Positions 46,561 to 54,720 of a stretch of 64,000 nucleotides of DNA are shown here, piece by piece. The translations under genes and the position numbers were made by a program. Source of the DNA: Sulfurimonas sp. Lineage in GTDB: Bacteria > Campylobacterota > Campylobacteria > Campylobacterales > Sulfurimonadaceae. A model generated the notes under the pieces. The model was not told the DNA's origin and searched no databases. It worked only from the letters and a program-made list of their open reading frames with translations. The DNA lies in NCBI RefSeq assembly GCF_019429335.1, contig NZ_JAHYJB010000005.1, positions 46,589-110,588 of the forward strand. Reading direction: 5' to 3'. The first letter of the stretch is position 1. Each line of letters starts with the position of its first letter.

Positions 46561-47396
46561 GAGATGACTTTCTGCCTTAAGATGCTCATATCGGCACTCT
46601 CAAAGCTATCATCCTCGATGCTTTTTATCACATCATCCAAAGAGAGCTTTGTGTGATTATAAAGCACTACGAAAACCTCGTCACTCTCTTTTAAAAATGT
46701 GCTCTCCCCGTAAGGCGTATATCTTGTTGCGCCTATACTGATAACTGCATCAGATGGATTCTTGCATGTAGAAATATATTGGCTCAACGGCTCAAGCGGA
46801 CCGAAATCTTTTTGCTCATTAATCTGCACAACCATCCAATCAAGAAGCTTCTCGTAAAAGTAGCTATAACCGCTTAGCTCTACATCTTCTCCATAGGCGT
46901 GAACCTCGCCCCCTCTTTTTAGAAAAGAGCAGATAGAGTAGCCGTCCATAACTCCGCCCTCACTAAACTTGTCTATCTTGATTAGGTTATTGCTTAATCC
47001 CTTTGAGCTATCACCCCAATTTTTCTTATCGCTTATCTTACTTGCCCCAGCAACTCTTATTGAACAGTCGTTATAGGCGCCAAAATGTGTTGGGATTATT
47101 TTTGTGAGTTTATCGTTTGTGTACTCAAGTTTGCAGATAAGTCCGACTTCCGGCTCCGCCTGAACATTGACATTTTCTTTTGGGAGTTTAATAGCAGAGC
47201 TTGAGAGAGGATAGATGTTTAGTATCTCTTTAGCCTCTTTAACTATCTTTGGTAGATAAAAAGGAAACATCCCTTTTGGAGCCGCTTCATCAGCTGTAAT
47301 AACATCTTTAAAATCTTCAAGTTCGCCGGCCTGTGCGAGGTGTAGTGCAAAGTTGCCTGCAATCCCAAGGCCTAGAAAATCTCTATATTTGTCCAT
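46557..47396 (-). CDS. DUF5718-like protein, fumarylacetoacetase-type fold
   Basis: About 279 residues. Start at ATG 47396 (MDKYRDFLGLGIAGNFALHL), which overlaps the ABC-F stop; a start at 47468 would lie far inside the ABC-F gene. The body resembles the FAH-like DUF5718 family (VQAEPEVGLICKLEY, FGAYNDCSIRVAGASKIS, KKNWGDSSKGLS). Function unknown. It sits between an ABC-F ATPase and the SUI1 gene with overlaps on both sides, which ties it to translation-related genes by position only. Confidence 0.78.
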   Translation of the reverse strand: MDKYRDFLGLGIAGNFALHLAQAGELEDFKDVITADEAAPKGMFPFYLPKIVKEAKEILNIYPLSSSAIKLPKENVNVQAEPEVGLICKLEYTNDKLTKIIPTHFGAYNDCSIRVAGASKISDKKNWGDSSKGLSNNLIKIDKFSEGGVMDGYSICSFLKRGGEVHAYGEDVELSGYSYFYEKLLDWMVVQINEQKDFGPLEPLSQYISTCKNPSDAVISIGATRYTPYGESTFLKESDEVFVVLYNHTKLSLDDVIKSIEDDSFESADMSILRQKVIS

Positions 47397-48987
47397 TTTC
47401 TTTAGCTTCTGTAAACTCTTCATAGCTTCCTTTGAAGTCAACATAACTTCCATCAGCTCTAAGTTCAATTACACGGTTTGCAAAAGCGTCTAGCAATTCG
47501 CGGTCGTGTGAGACACATATAACATTGCCTTTAAAGTTAAAAAGTGCTTCTCCAAGTGCAACAATGGCTTCAAGGTCAAGGTGGTTTGAAGGCTCATCGA
47601 GAACTAAAAAGTTTCCGCCCTCAAGCATCATTTTGCTTAACATCATTCTATGCTTTTCACCGCCTGAAATGCTTACAACCGATTTTTCTTGCTGCTCACC
47701 GGAAAAAAGCATTCTTCCCAAACAGTTTCTAATCTCGGCAATATCGCGTTTTGGGTCAAACCCTCTAAGCCAGTCATAAAGAGTTCCATCACCCTTGATG
47801 ATGTCTGCCGTATCTTGAGGAAAATAGCTGTTCTCAATAGTTGCGCCCCAGTGAATCTCTCCGCTAGTCGGCTTCATCTCTTCCATAATTATCTTTAAGA
47901 GAGTTGTTTTACCGGCACCGTTTGGACCTATCAGTGCTACTTTTTCGTCCGGTTCAAATTTTAGAGTTATATTTTTTAAAACTTCGTTATCGCCGTAAGA
48001 GTGGTTTACGTTGGTAATATTTAAAGCTTCATCTCCCATAACTCTTTTTGCTTTAAAAACAATACTAGGGTCGCGACGTGAAGATGGTTTTATATCATCA
48101 ATAACAAGTTTGTCAAGTTTTTTCTGTCTTGATGTTGCTTGTTTTGCTTTTGAAGCATTTGCGCTAAATCTGCGAACAAAAGCCTCAAGCTCATCCTTTT
48201 CTTTCTCTTTTTTTGCATTACTAAGCTCATTTTGTTTTGCAATAACATTTGCAGCAATGTACCAATCATCGTAGTTACCGGTAAATTCACGGATTTTTTG
48301 ATAATCAACATCAAGAATATTTGTAACAACGGCATTTAGGAAGTGTCTGTCGTGAGATATTACAACCATGGTTCCCTCATGGCGCTGCAACTCATGCTCT
48401 AACCAGCTGATTGTTTGTATATCAAGGTTGTTTGTAGGCTCATCAAGGAAAAGAACGTCCGGTTTTGGGTATAAAACCTGTGCCAAAAGAACTTTGAATT
48501 TGTCCGCACTGTCGAGTGTGCTCATAAGTTCATTATGCAGATTTGCAGGGATGCCGACGTTTTCTAAAATTTTTGCGATGTTTACATCATACTCGTATGT
48601 AGGGTCCTCTTCAACGCAGATAGTCTCAAGCTCTGCAAGACGGTCGTTTACGGCATCGTCTTCGAAGTTGCCTGTTGCGTAAATCTCCTCTTTTTCTTTT
48701 ATTGCATCATAGAGTCTTTTGTTTCCATAAAGTACAGCATCGGCAATTGTAAACTCTTCATAAGCATATTGATTCTGCCCTAAAACTCCGACTTTGTTTG
48801 TTTTTGGGATGATTACTTCACCCTCATACTCTTTAATCTCTCCACAGAGTATTTTTAAAAAGGTTGTTTTTCCGGCACCGTTCGCACCGATTAAGCCATA
48901 TCTTTTATGACGGTCAAGTTTAAGATTTATGTCTTGAAATAGAACCCTGTTTCCATAACGCATAACTAATTTTTGTACTGTTACCAT
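47383..48987 (-). CDS. ABC-F family ATPase (YbiT-like)
   Basis: 534 residues with two ABC cassettes on one chain and no membrane segments. Walker A motifs GANGAGKTT and GPNGAGKTT, signature sequences MSTLDSADKFKVLLAQVL (degenerate) and SGGEKHRMMLSKMML, Walker B LFLDEPTNNLD and LVLDEPSNHLD, and a charged linker (about 240-300). ABC-F proteins act on the ribosome. Leader of an operon with the DUF5718 and SUI1 genes. Confidence 0.94.
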   Translation of the reverse strand: MVTVQKLVMRYGNRVLFQDINLKLDRHKRYGLIGANGAGKTTFLKILCGEIKEYEGEVIIPKTNKVGVLGQNQYAYEEFTIADAVLYGNKRLYDAIKEKEEIYATGNFEDDAVNDRLAELETICVEEDPTYEYDVNIAKILENVGIPANLHNELMSTLDSADKFKVLLAQVLYPKPDVLFLDEPTNNLDIQTISWLEHELQRHEGTMVVISHDRHFLNAVVTNILDVDYQKIREFTGNYDDWYIAANVIAKQNELSNAKKEKEKDELEAFVRRFSANASKAKQATSRQKKLDKLVIDDIKPSSRRDPSIVFKAKRVMGDEALNITNVNHSYGDNEVLKNITLKFEPDEKVALIGPNGAGKTTLLKIIMEEMKPTSGEIHWGATIENSYFPQDTADIIKGDGTLYDWLRGFDPKRDIAEIRNCLGRMLFSGEQQEKSVVSISGGEKHRMMLSKMMLEGGNFLVLDEPSNHLDLEAIVALGEALFNFKGNVICVSHDRELLDAFANRVIELRADGSYVDFKGSYEEFTEAKENGQI

Positions 48988-49075
48988 AGTTTATCTCTCG
49001 TTTAGACACAGCTGAAATGTGTCTGTTAATTTTTCGCGATTGTAGCCAATCGTTGTTTAAAGCTTGATTTAAAAC

Positions 49076-50572
49076 TTATATTTTACTATGCGGATTATCC
49101 CAAAACTCAGCATCGGGCTCTCCTACATGTAGCTCTTGAAGATACTTCTCCTCGGTTCTTTGAATCTCGGCTCTAATTAGATTTACGATTGCTTTTTGTG
49201 ATGCAATCGGCTCAGGCAGAGCGCAATATTCGCCATCTGTAAGCTCATCATTAAATTTTTTCTCATCAAAATTTTTGCCTAAATATTTGACTATATATTT
49301 TAAATCTCTCTGGGCATTTCCAAGACACGATGTCGCACCAGGGGATGGTGTCATGTTAAATATCAAACCCTCTCCCGTATAGATTGAAGCCTCGCCGAGG
49401 AGGAGTTTTTGCTCATCTTTGTTTAGCACCTGAGGACGAACTCCTCCAAAACCTTTTGCATACTTAAACTCGTTGATTTTAAGAGATGGGACGATTTTTC
49501 TTGCATCTTTTAAAAAGAGATATTTGTTGAAAAAAGGAATTTCAAAGAGGAAGTTTCTAAAGATATATCTGCGGATATCTCGCTCTTTTAAAAGTTTCCA
49601 AAGTGCTATGGCAATATTTTTATCAAAACGCAAAGTTTTCCAAAAGTCCATATATGTACCGCTTTTATAGCGCTCAAGTTTTGGAAGTATAAGTGCCGTA
49701 GGTCCGAAGCGGGTGTTACCGTCTGCCAGCACGTCAGGGTCTCCGTGAAGGGCTGCAAAGGGGAGTTTTGGATTTTGAATCATATATACTTTTCCATTTA
49801 ACATCTTCTCATTTGTCATGTAAAAGCTTCCTGCAACCGGCAGACAGCCCAGATTTAGTCCAAAACCCATTTTGTGTGCTAAAAAGAGTGAGTGTGCCCC
49901 CGCATCTACGACCACGAAGTCGGCATAAAAGGTATTATCTTTTGTTTTGACTACGTAACCGCGTTTTTTGCTCTTCTCAATGCTCTCTACTTTGGTATTT
50001 AAAAAAAGTTCCAGCTCTACGTCTCTCTCTTTTTTTGCATTCTCTATAAAAGAGTTAGATAGTTTTTGATAGTCAACCGTAGTCCACTCTCCTCTTGCTC
50101 CGATGGCTACGATATCTTCTTTGCGCTCATTTCCATCTTTATCAAACACGACACGCGGCTCAAGCTCTTTTAGCTTCTCTTTGTTCCAAACCTCAAGATA
50201 CGGAAAAAGTTCCGAGAACTCTTCGTAGCGGTGGAGCAAAAATTCAACCTCTTTTTTGCCGACGCCAAGCGCCATTTTTTGGTGTGAGAAGATTATCTTG
50301 TTTTGGTATTGGTGCTGCAGACAATATTTCTCCACCATTTTTGCAGTGCGTTTTGTTATTGATGCTTTTTGCAGAGTGTAGTTTGTCTCGATATCGCCTA
50401 CATGTATTGTTTGTGAATTGCTCGTTCCGCAAGAGTTAAGAGTTGCAATATCACCGTATTTTTCAATAATAGCGATAGATTTTATATCCGTATATCTTGC
50501 CAGCTCATAAGCTAATGCGGCACCAGATACGCCAGCACCGACTATAATAACCTCAAAATTTTTGCTACTCAT
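49076..50572 (-). CDS. mqo: Malate:quinone oxidoreductase-like FAD enzyme
   Basis: 498 residues. N-terminal FAD motif GAGVSGAALAYEL (about 11-23), then CGTSNSQTIHVGDIETN, VVVDAGAHSLFLAHKMG, and C-terminal GFGGVRPQVLN and NMTPSPGATSCLGNA, as in the Mqo family. It would oxidise malate to oxaloacetate, passing electrons to menaquinone at the inner membrane. Divergent from the GNAT gene. It stands alone as a single transcription unit. Confidence 0.88.
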   Translation of the reverse strand: MSSKNFEVIIVGAGVSGAALAYELARYTDIKSIAIIEKYGDIATLNSCGTSNSQTIHVGDIETNYTLQKASITKRTAKMVEKYCLQHQYQNKIIFSHQKMALGVGKKEVEFLLHRYEEFSELFPYLEVWNKEKLKELEPRVVFDKDGNERKEDIVAIGARGEWTTVDYQKLSNSFIENAKKERDVELELFLNTKVESIEKSKKRGYVVKTKDNTFYADFVVVDAGAHSLFLAHKMGFGLNLGCLPVAGSFYMTNEKMLNGKVYMIQNPKLPFAALHGDPDVLADGNTRFGPTALILPKLERYKSGTYMDFWKTLRFDKNIAIALWKLLKERDIRRYIFRNFLFEIPFFNKYLFLKDARKIVPSLKINEFKYAKGFGGVRPQVLNKDEQKLLLGEASIYTGEGLIFNMTPSPGATSCLGNAQRDLKYIVKYLGKNFDEKKFNDELTDGEYCALPEPIASQKAIVNLIRAEIQRTEEKYLQELHVGEPDAEFWDNPHSKI

Positions 50573-50619
50573 TATTAATTACCGCCCAAGGATATTTTTT
50601 AGTCGTATTGTAGCAAGTT

Positions 50620-50628
50620 TGTTATAAT
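50620..50628 (+). promoter_or_regulatory. Extended -10 promoter for the GNAT gene
   Basis: TGTTATAAT (TG-N-TATAAT) 27 bases upstream of the ATG at 50656, with CAGG as ribosome-binding site. Confidence 0.55.
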
Positions 50629-50655
50629 ACTTCATAATGTTTCAGGCAGGTGGAT

Positions 50656-51072
50656 ATGCAGATTAGAGAGTTGGATTTAAAAGAGCTTTTAAGCGCATAT
50701 GATTTAGTTTCGCAACTTCGCACAACGCTTTCGTACGATGAATTTGAAGATTTGATATATGAGATGAGAAGCATGGAGTATAAAATGTTTGGAATTGTGG
50801 ACGGAGAGAAGCTGATAACTTATGCGGGCGTTGCAATCCAAACAAATCTTTACCACAAGAGACATCTTTTTGTTTTTGATTTGGTTACGGATGGGAAATA
50901 TAGAAGTAATGGATATGGTGAGATGATGCTTGGGTATCTTAGAGACTTTGCAAAGATGGGAATGTGTGAAAATATAGTTCTTTCTTCAGGAATTCAAAGA
51001 GAAGATACCCATAGATTTTACGAGAAGAACGGTTTTGTAAAAAAAAGTTTTGTTTTTTTAAAGAGTGTTTGA
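50656..51072 (+). CDS. GNAT-family N-acetyltransferase
   Basis: 138 residues, one GNAT fold. Acetyl-CoA-binding region near 80-95 (VTDGKYRSNGYGEMMLGYL), then C-terminal RFYEKNGFVKKSFVF. Start at ATG 50656 (MQIRELDLKE); a GTG at 50650 is less likely. Substrate unknown. A single gene next to mqo. Confidence 0.88.
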   Translation: MQIRELDLKELLSAYDLVSQLRTTLSYDEFEDLIYEMRSMEYKMFGIVDGEKLITYAGVAIQTNLYHKRHLFVFDLVTDGKYRSNGYGEMMLGYLRDFAKMGMCENIVLSSGIQREDTHRFYEKNGFVKKSFVFLKSV

Positions 51073-51155
51073 GTTAAGTTGGAAGATGGGATATTCTATA
51101 AATCTCGAAAAACTTATTTTTTTAAAGAAACTTCGTTTTAGTGCTTAACAAAAGT

Positions 51156-51176
51156 TTGCAGGCATCATGCCTGCAA
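51156..51176 (-). terminator. Hairpin terminator of the cold-shock gene
   Basis: TTGCAGGCAT-C-ATGCCTGCAA, a perfect 10-base inverted repeat 12 bases past the csp stop, followed on the minus strand by CTTTTGTT. The stem is strong, the U-tract weak. Confidence 0.65.
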
Positions 51177-51187
51177 GGTAAAGCCTA

Positions 51188-51406
51188 TTATAAAGGTGTT
51201 ACATTCTCAGCTTGAGGACCTTTTTGACCTTCTCCTAGTTCAAAAGTTACCTTTTGACCTTCAGATAAAGAAACACGACCTGGTCCTGTTCTGTTTACTT
51301 GGCGAAAGTGTACGAATACGTCTTTACCGCCGTTGTCTTGTTGAATGAAACCATAACCTTTTTCTTCATTGAACCATTTTACTGATCCGTCTAGCAATTC
51401 TGCCAT
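51188..51406 (-). CDS. Cold-shock domain protein (Csp family)
   Basis: 72 residues, a single OB fold with RNP1 KGYGFI and RNP2 VFVHF, as in CspA-type RNA chaperones. Strong hairpin follows. The leader is about 115 bases from the TATAAT box at 51529, as in cold-shock genes whose 5' UTR regulates translation. Confidence 0.96.
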   Translation of the reverse strand: MAELLDGSVKWFNEEKGYGFIQQDNGGKDVFVHFRQVNRTGPGRVSLSEGQKVTFELGEGQKGPQAENVTPL

Positions 51407-51528
51407 GTGTAGTACCTCTGTGGTAAAAATTCACTTCTTGTGGAAGAGGAGTCAAAATATAGGGAGAGTCGTTTGTCTAGCAGAATATACTATAGATGAA
51501 CTCGCACGCAAAATCTTTCATCAGAAAA

Positions 51529-51534
51529 ATTATA
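51529..51534 (-). promoter_or_regulatory. -10 box of the cold-shock gene
   Basis: TATAAT on the minus strand, placing the start point near 51521, about 115 bases before the ATG at 51406. No -35 is apparent. Confidence 0.5.
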
Positions 51535-51574
51535 ACCTAAATTTTAATTTTTTGCGCATTAAAGATAAAAAGTT

Positions 51575-51600
51575 TAAAAAAGTCCTGTTGAAGTCGATAT
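51575..51600 (+). promoter_or_regulatory. Possible sigma-28 (FliA) promoter
   Basis: TAAA, 14 bases, then GTCGATAT, resembling TAAA-N15-GCCGATAA, 28 bases before the ATG at 51628. Spacing is one base short, so this is tentative. Confidence 0.35.
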
Positions 51601-51627
51601 ATACGCATCTAATTTGAAGGATTTAAA

Positions 51628-52170
51628 ATGCAGATATCACCAAATATTGGTGCCGCTAGACCAATAAAGGGCATGTCGGAGATTAAGACGCAATTTGCCC
51701 AGAAGCTCTCAAAAGATGAGGCTTTAGAGATAAGAGAGAAGATTAAGCAAAATGCCAATGCTATAGCTTTTAATTCAACATCTCTTCAAGGCGCGCTTTC
51801 AAGCGGAGGCGATGTTTTTAAGAAGCAGTATGACGAGTTCCAATCCTTTCTAAATGATATCGGATATAACGGAAAACCGATAGCCGAACTTTCACAGGAA
51901 GAGGCGGCAAATCTTGTTAGCGAAGATGGGTTTTTCGGTATCGCTCAAACATCTGAGAGAATAGCAAATTTCGTTATAAACGGAGCAGGAGAGGATGAGA
52001 GCAGATTGCGCGCAGGGCGCGAGGGAATGCTTCAAGGTTTTAAAGAAGCTGAGGAGATGTGGGGCGGAGAACTTCCTGAGATTTCTCAAAAAACAATGCA
52101 AAAAGCTATAGAGATGGTCGATAAAGCTATGTATAATTTGGGGTTCTCTATTTTAGACAAAGAGGCATAA
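51628..52170 (+). CDS. Campylobacterota small protein often named hydrogenase-4 component G
   Basis: 180 residues, soluble, mostly helical. Resembles proteins in Sulfurimonas and Campylobacter that databases call hydrogenase-4 component G, although nothing in it suggests a hydrogenase: no Cys, no membrane segment, no metal motif. Conserved-looking parts are FNSTSLQGALSSGGDVF and ELSQEEAANLVSEDGFFG. AAGGA ribosome-binding site. A possible sigma-28 promoter hints at a flagellar-associated role. It converges with the SprA-family gene. Confidence 0.75.
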   Translation: MQISPNIGAARPIKGMSEIKTQFAQKLSKDEALEIREKIKQNANAIAFNSTSLQGALSSGGDVFKKQYDEFQSFLNDIGYNGKPIAELSQEEAANLVSEDGFFGIAQTSERIANFVINGAGEDESRLRAGREGMLQGFKEAEEMWGGELPEISQKTMQKAIEMVDKAMYNLGFSILDKEA

Positions 52171-52184
52171 TTAAGATAAAACAA

Positions 52185-52808
52185 TCAGGCTGGGAAATCT
52201 ACACCTTCATCCTTGCTTGATTCATCGCCACTGTGATTGTCATTTTCCTTTTGGTATATCTCTTTGCCAAGCATCTCTTGTTGCATCTCCTTGGCTTGTT
52301 GCTGCTGAGCCTTCATAAGCATCACCATTGCACTTGAGGCAACGGCAAAATCTTGACCGCTCGGGTCTGAGGGTGCCATTGCCGCGGCAATGGCTTGCTG
52401 TGCATTTCTTATAGTCTCTTGCGGTGTAGAGCCTGATGGGATGGATATGGAGACTTCACCGCCAATTGCATACATTCTTCCGTCTGGTCCCTGCTGATAG
52501 GTAAAGGAAGCCCCTCCGGTCATTCCTCCGCCAGCACCCTGATGCGCCGATTCGTGTGAACGTACTTCAACATCTCTTGATTGAAGCTCTTGTACCAATA
52601 TTTTTTCATCAATACTAAGCTCGTCAGGGGATTTTGACTTTTCTTGGCGCTTTTTTTCCTCTTCCTGCGAGAGTTTATTTTCGTCAGACTTTTTATTTTC
52701 TCTAAGAGGGTCATCTTCGACAACTAAAGCCTCTTTCTCATTGAGCCTAATTGAGTAGTTTGTACCGATGTTGTAGAGTGAATTAAGACCTATTTCCATA
52801 ATCTTCAT
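52185..52808 (-). CDS. SprA-related / CJM1_0395-family putative metalloprotease
   Basis: 207 residues. The centre carries SHESAHQGAGGGMTGG and the following GGASFTYQQGPDGRMYAIGG, the hallmark of the SprA-related family; H-E-S-A-H resembles a zinc-protease motif but activity is unproven. N- and C-termini are low-complexity (Glu/Lys and Gln/Ser rich). No signal peptide. Related genes are found near mqo in Campylobacter (recalled), as here, about 1.6 kb away. Confidence 0.8.
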   Translation of the reverse strand: MKIMEIGLNSLYNIGTNYSIRLNEKEALVVEDDPLRENKKSDENKLSQEEEKKRQEKSKSPDELSIDEKILVQELQSRDVEVRSHESAHQGAGGGMTGGASFTYQQGPDGRMYAIGGEVSISIPSGSTPQETIRNAQQAIAAAMAPSDPSGQDFAVASSAMVMLMKAQQQQAKEMQQEMLGKEIYQKENDNHSGDESSKDEGVDFPA

Positions 52809-52878
52809 TCTACTTCTTTGGGATTTAAAAATTGCTTTAAAAAAGTAGCTAATAATCTGATAATATTTCAGCAGATGT

Positions 52879-52980
52879 TTTGCAAAATTGCAAGATATCT
52901 ATATGCCTTGTAAAAGACAAGCTTCGGTGCCATAGCGGCAGTGTAGCTAAACGGACTTGTTCGCTTAGCGTGATAAATTA
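52879..52980 (+). other. Structured leader upstream of the S4-domain gene
   Basis: Three small inverted repeats precede the S4 gene: TTGCAA-AA-TTGCAA, CTTGT-AAAAG-ACAAG (52907-52921) and GCTAA...TTAGC (52946-52969). It could be a 5' leader or small RNA; no known riboswitch or RNA family is recognised. Confidence 0.35.
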
Positions 52981-52999
52981 ATTAAAAAAGGAAGAGATT

Positions 53000-53203
53000 A
53001 TGAAATATGAGCTAAAAGATGAGTATATAGAGCTGTTTAAACTACTTAAGGTTTTGGATTTGGTAGACAGCGGAGCGGAGGCTAAGATGATTATAGCTGA
53101 TGGACATGTAAGAAGAGGCGGCGAAGTAGAGCTTAGAAAAAGAGCCAAGATACTGCGCGGCGAGACTATTGAAGTCGCAGATGTGGTTATAGAGGTCGTT
53201 TAG
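53000..53203 (+). CDS. Small S4-domain RNA-binding protein (YaaA/RlbA type)
   Basis: 67 residues: a stand-alone S4 domain with LDLVDSGAEAKMIIADGHV and VRRGGEVELRKRAKILRGETIE. Such proteins bind rRNA or act in ribosome-linked processes. AAAAAGGAAGAG ribosome-binding site. A repeat follows within 20 bases. Confidence 0.88.
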   Translation: MKYELKDEYIELFKLLKVLDLVDSGAEAKMIIADGHVRRGGEVELRKRAKILRGETIEVADVVIEVV

Positions 53204-53219
53204 AGCTAATTGATATTAT

Positions 53220-53311
53220 AGATTGCTTCGTCGCGGGCTTCTCGCAATGACGATTACAGCAGCTCCTTGCAATAACAGTCATTGCGAGCTTCGCTAGAAG
53301 CGTGGCAATCT
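53220..53311. repeat. Imperfect inverted repeat (REP/MITE-like) between convergent genes
   Basis: Arms at 53220-53251 (AGATTGC...CTCGCAATGAC) and 53278-53311 (GTCATTGCGAG...GCAATCT) are imperfect reverse complements separated by 26 bases; the ends are identical over 11 and 7 bases. It resembles the ATTGCGAG-type dispersed repeat known in many genomes and could act as a bidirectional terminator. Confidence 0.75.
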
Positions 53312-53344
53312 AAAACATAAACTTAATTGAGACAAACACACTTT

Positions 53345-54088
53345 TTAAGCTTGTAAAATGAACGAACTAAGCAACCCGATTAGTCCGCCAAACACTCCGC
53401 CCCAAACCACAAGCCATGCGAGATGCTCATGTATGATTTTTTGAATCATCTCTTTAACCATAAGCGGAGTAAGCTCGCCGAGTCTAGCGTCAATAATGTT
53501 TTCTATCGATTTAATCATATCTTGGCTCAAAGATGAATTTTGAAGATGATTTTTCATAGTTTCGTTAAAGCTCTCGCTGTTTACTATTTCTATAACGGCG
53601 CTCTTCATTTTTACACTAAAGGGCTCTCTCAGGCTGCCCAAGACACTCTCTCCGCCAAACATTCCAAGCATTCCGCCAAAAGATGACTCCATAACGGTTT
53701 TACTGAGCGCGTCAAAAGCGGGAGAAAAGTCTGTCTTTTCGATAATAGGCGTCAAGTCAATCTTCTTCTCCTCATGTCTGAAGAAGTCGTCCAACTGTTC
53801 TGGCGTGAAAAACTGAGTCATCATAAGATTTTTAATCGACTCTTTAAAGGCTTCGAATTTTTCCACAATTACGCCTGAGCCGTAAAGAAACGGTACACGT
53901 TCAAAAAGCATGTGAATTGCAAGCTGATTCGTAAGTGCGCCGGAAAGCGCAAAAAGACCTGTGTAGAGAAGCAAAGAGCTAAGTGTTCCCTCAAAAAGAA
54001 ATGAGAAAGCAACTAAGAGTGCGGCAATAAGATCGGTTATAAAAGTTTTAGATAGTCTCAATTTTGAGCTCCTATTATTAAATCTCAT
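53345..54088 (-). CDS. DUF445-family membrane protein
   Basis: 247 residues. Membrane segments at the N-terminus (about 16-36, then 38-60) and at the C-terminus (LAWLVVWGGVFGGLIGLLSSFIL) with a soluble helical middle (TPEQLDDFFRHEEKKI). The pattern, including NQLAIHMLFERVP and GVIVEKFEAFKESI, is that of DUF445. Function unknown. Convergent with the S4 gene across the repeat. Confidence 0.85.
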   Translation of the reverse strand: MRFNNRSSKLRLSKTFITDLIAALLVAFSFLFEGTLSSLLLYTGLFALSGALTNQLAIHMLFERVPFLYGSGVIVEKFEAFKESIKNLMMTQFFTPEQLDDFFRHEEKKIDLTPIIEKTDFSPAFDALSKTVMESSFGGMLGMFGGESVLGSLREPFSVKMKSAVIEIVNSESFNETMKNHLQNSSLSQDMIKSIENIIDARLGELTPLMVKEMIQKIIHEHLAWLVVWGGVFGGLIGLLSSFILQA

Positions 54089-54202
54089 ATAATTTGAACA
54101 ATGTCCAAATTATATGCAGTTACTAAAGTTTTGCCTTATGGCAAGAAGGAGCCAAAATGACTCCTTATAGATAATAAAAGCCAAATTATACTAAAAAGAA
54201 TT

Positions 54203-54208
54203 TATAAT
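54203..54208 (+). promoter_or_regulatory. -10 box of the unknown gene before the RND pump
   Basis: TATAAT 30 bases upstream of the ATG at 54238; no -35 apparent. Confidence 0.45.
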
Positions 54209-54237
54209 GACACAAATCAATAATAAATGGATAATTT

Positions 54238-54711
54238 ATGAAACAAGAGAGCTACGACCTTTTTAAAAGCGCAGAGATTAAAACAATTTTAGAAGTTTTG
54301 GAGACAGAGCTGAACACAAGAAGCGAATCACCTTTTTGGCGTGACAAGGTTATTCCATTTAGTGAAGCAATTTTGAGCGTTTTGATTCCGCTCAGGGATG
54401 CAAATATGCTTTTTACTCCCGAGGGCTTGTCGGCAGAAACACTCACTCCCGAACTCTTTTTTGCATGGAGCGATTTTGTAAGTTTAAAGAGTTTGGCGTT
54501 TACGATTCAAAAGTCAAATGATGCAAATGAGCTTCTAAGAACAAATCTGGACAAATCTACATGTAGAAATTATAAGAGCATAGATTTGAAGAGGCTTGGG
54601 GATTATTTGGCAAGATACAGCGTTAATCTTGAAGATGAGTCTTTGGACTTTCCTATCTCAAATTATAACTTGCATCAGGGTGTAAGCAATGTTATTAAAT
54701 CACTTTTATAA
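54238..54711 (+). CDS. Hypothetical protein
   Basis: 157 residues, soluble, alpha-helical pattern, unrecognised. Landmarks: FWRDKVIPFSEAILSVLIPLRD and LRTNLDKSTCRNYKSIDLKRL. No signal peptide or motif. It is 9 bases upstream of the RND pump gene and shares its direction, so it is likely co-transcribed. It does not resemble a membrane-fusion protein. Confidence 0.7.
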   Translation: MKQESYDLFKSAEIKTILEVLETELNTRSESPFWRDKVIPFSEAILSVLIPLRDANMLFTPEGLSAETLTPELFFAWSDFVSLKSLAFTIQKSNDANELLRTNLDKSTCRNYKSIDLKRLGDYLARYSVNLEDESLDFPISNYNLHQGVSNVIKSLL

Positions 54712-54720
54712 GAGACACAT

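Noticed and set aside
52924..52945. Short resemblance to the 5' part of a 5S rRNA (GGTGCCATAGCGGCAGTG)
   Set aside because: The rest of 5S rRNA is missing and no rRNA genes are near, so it is not called.
54130..54165. Hairpin AAGGAG...CTCCTT between the DUF445 gene and the unknown gene
   Set aside because: No T-run on either side, so not called a terminator.
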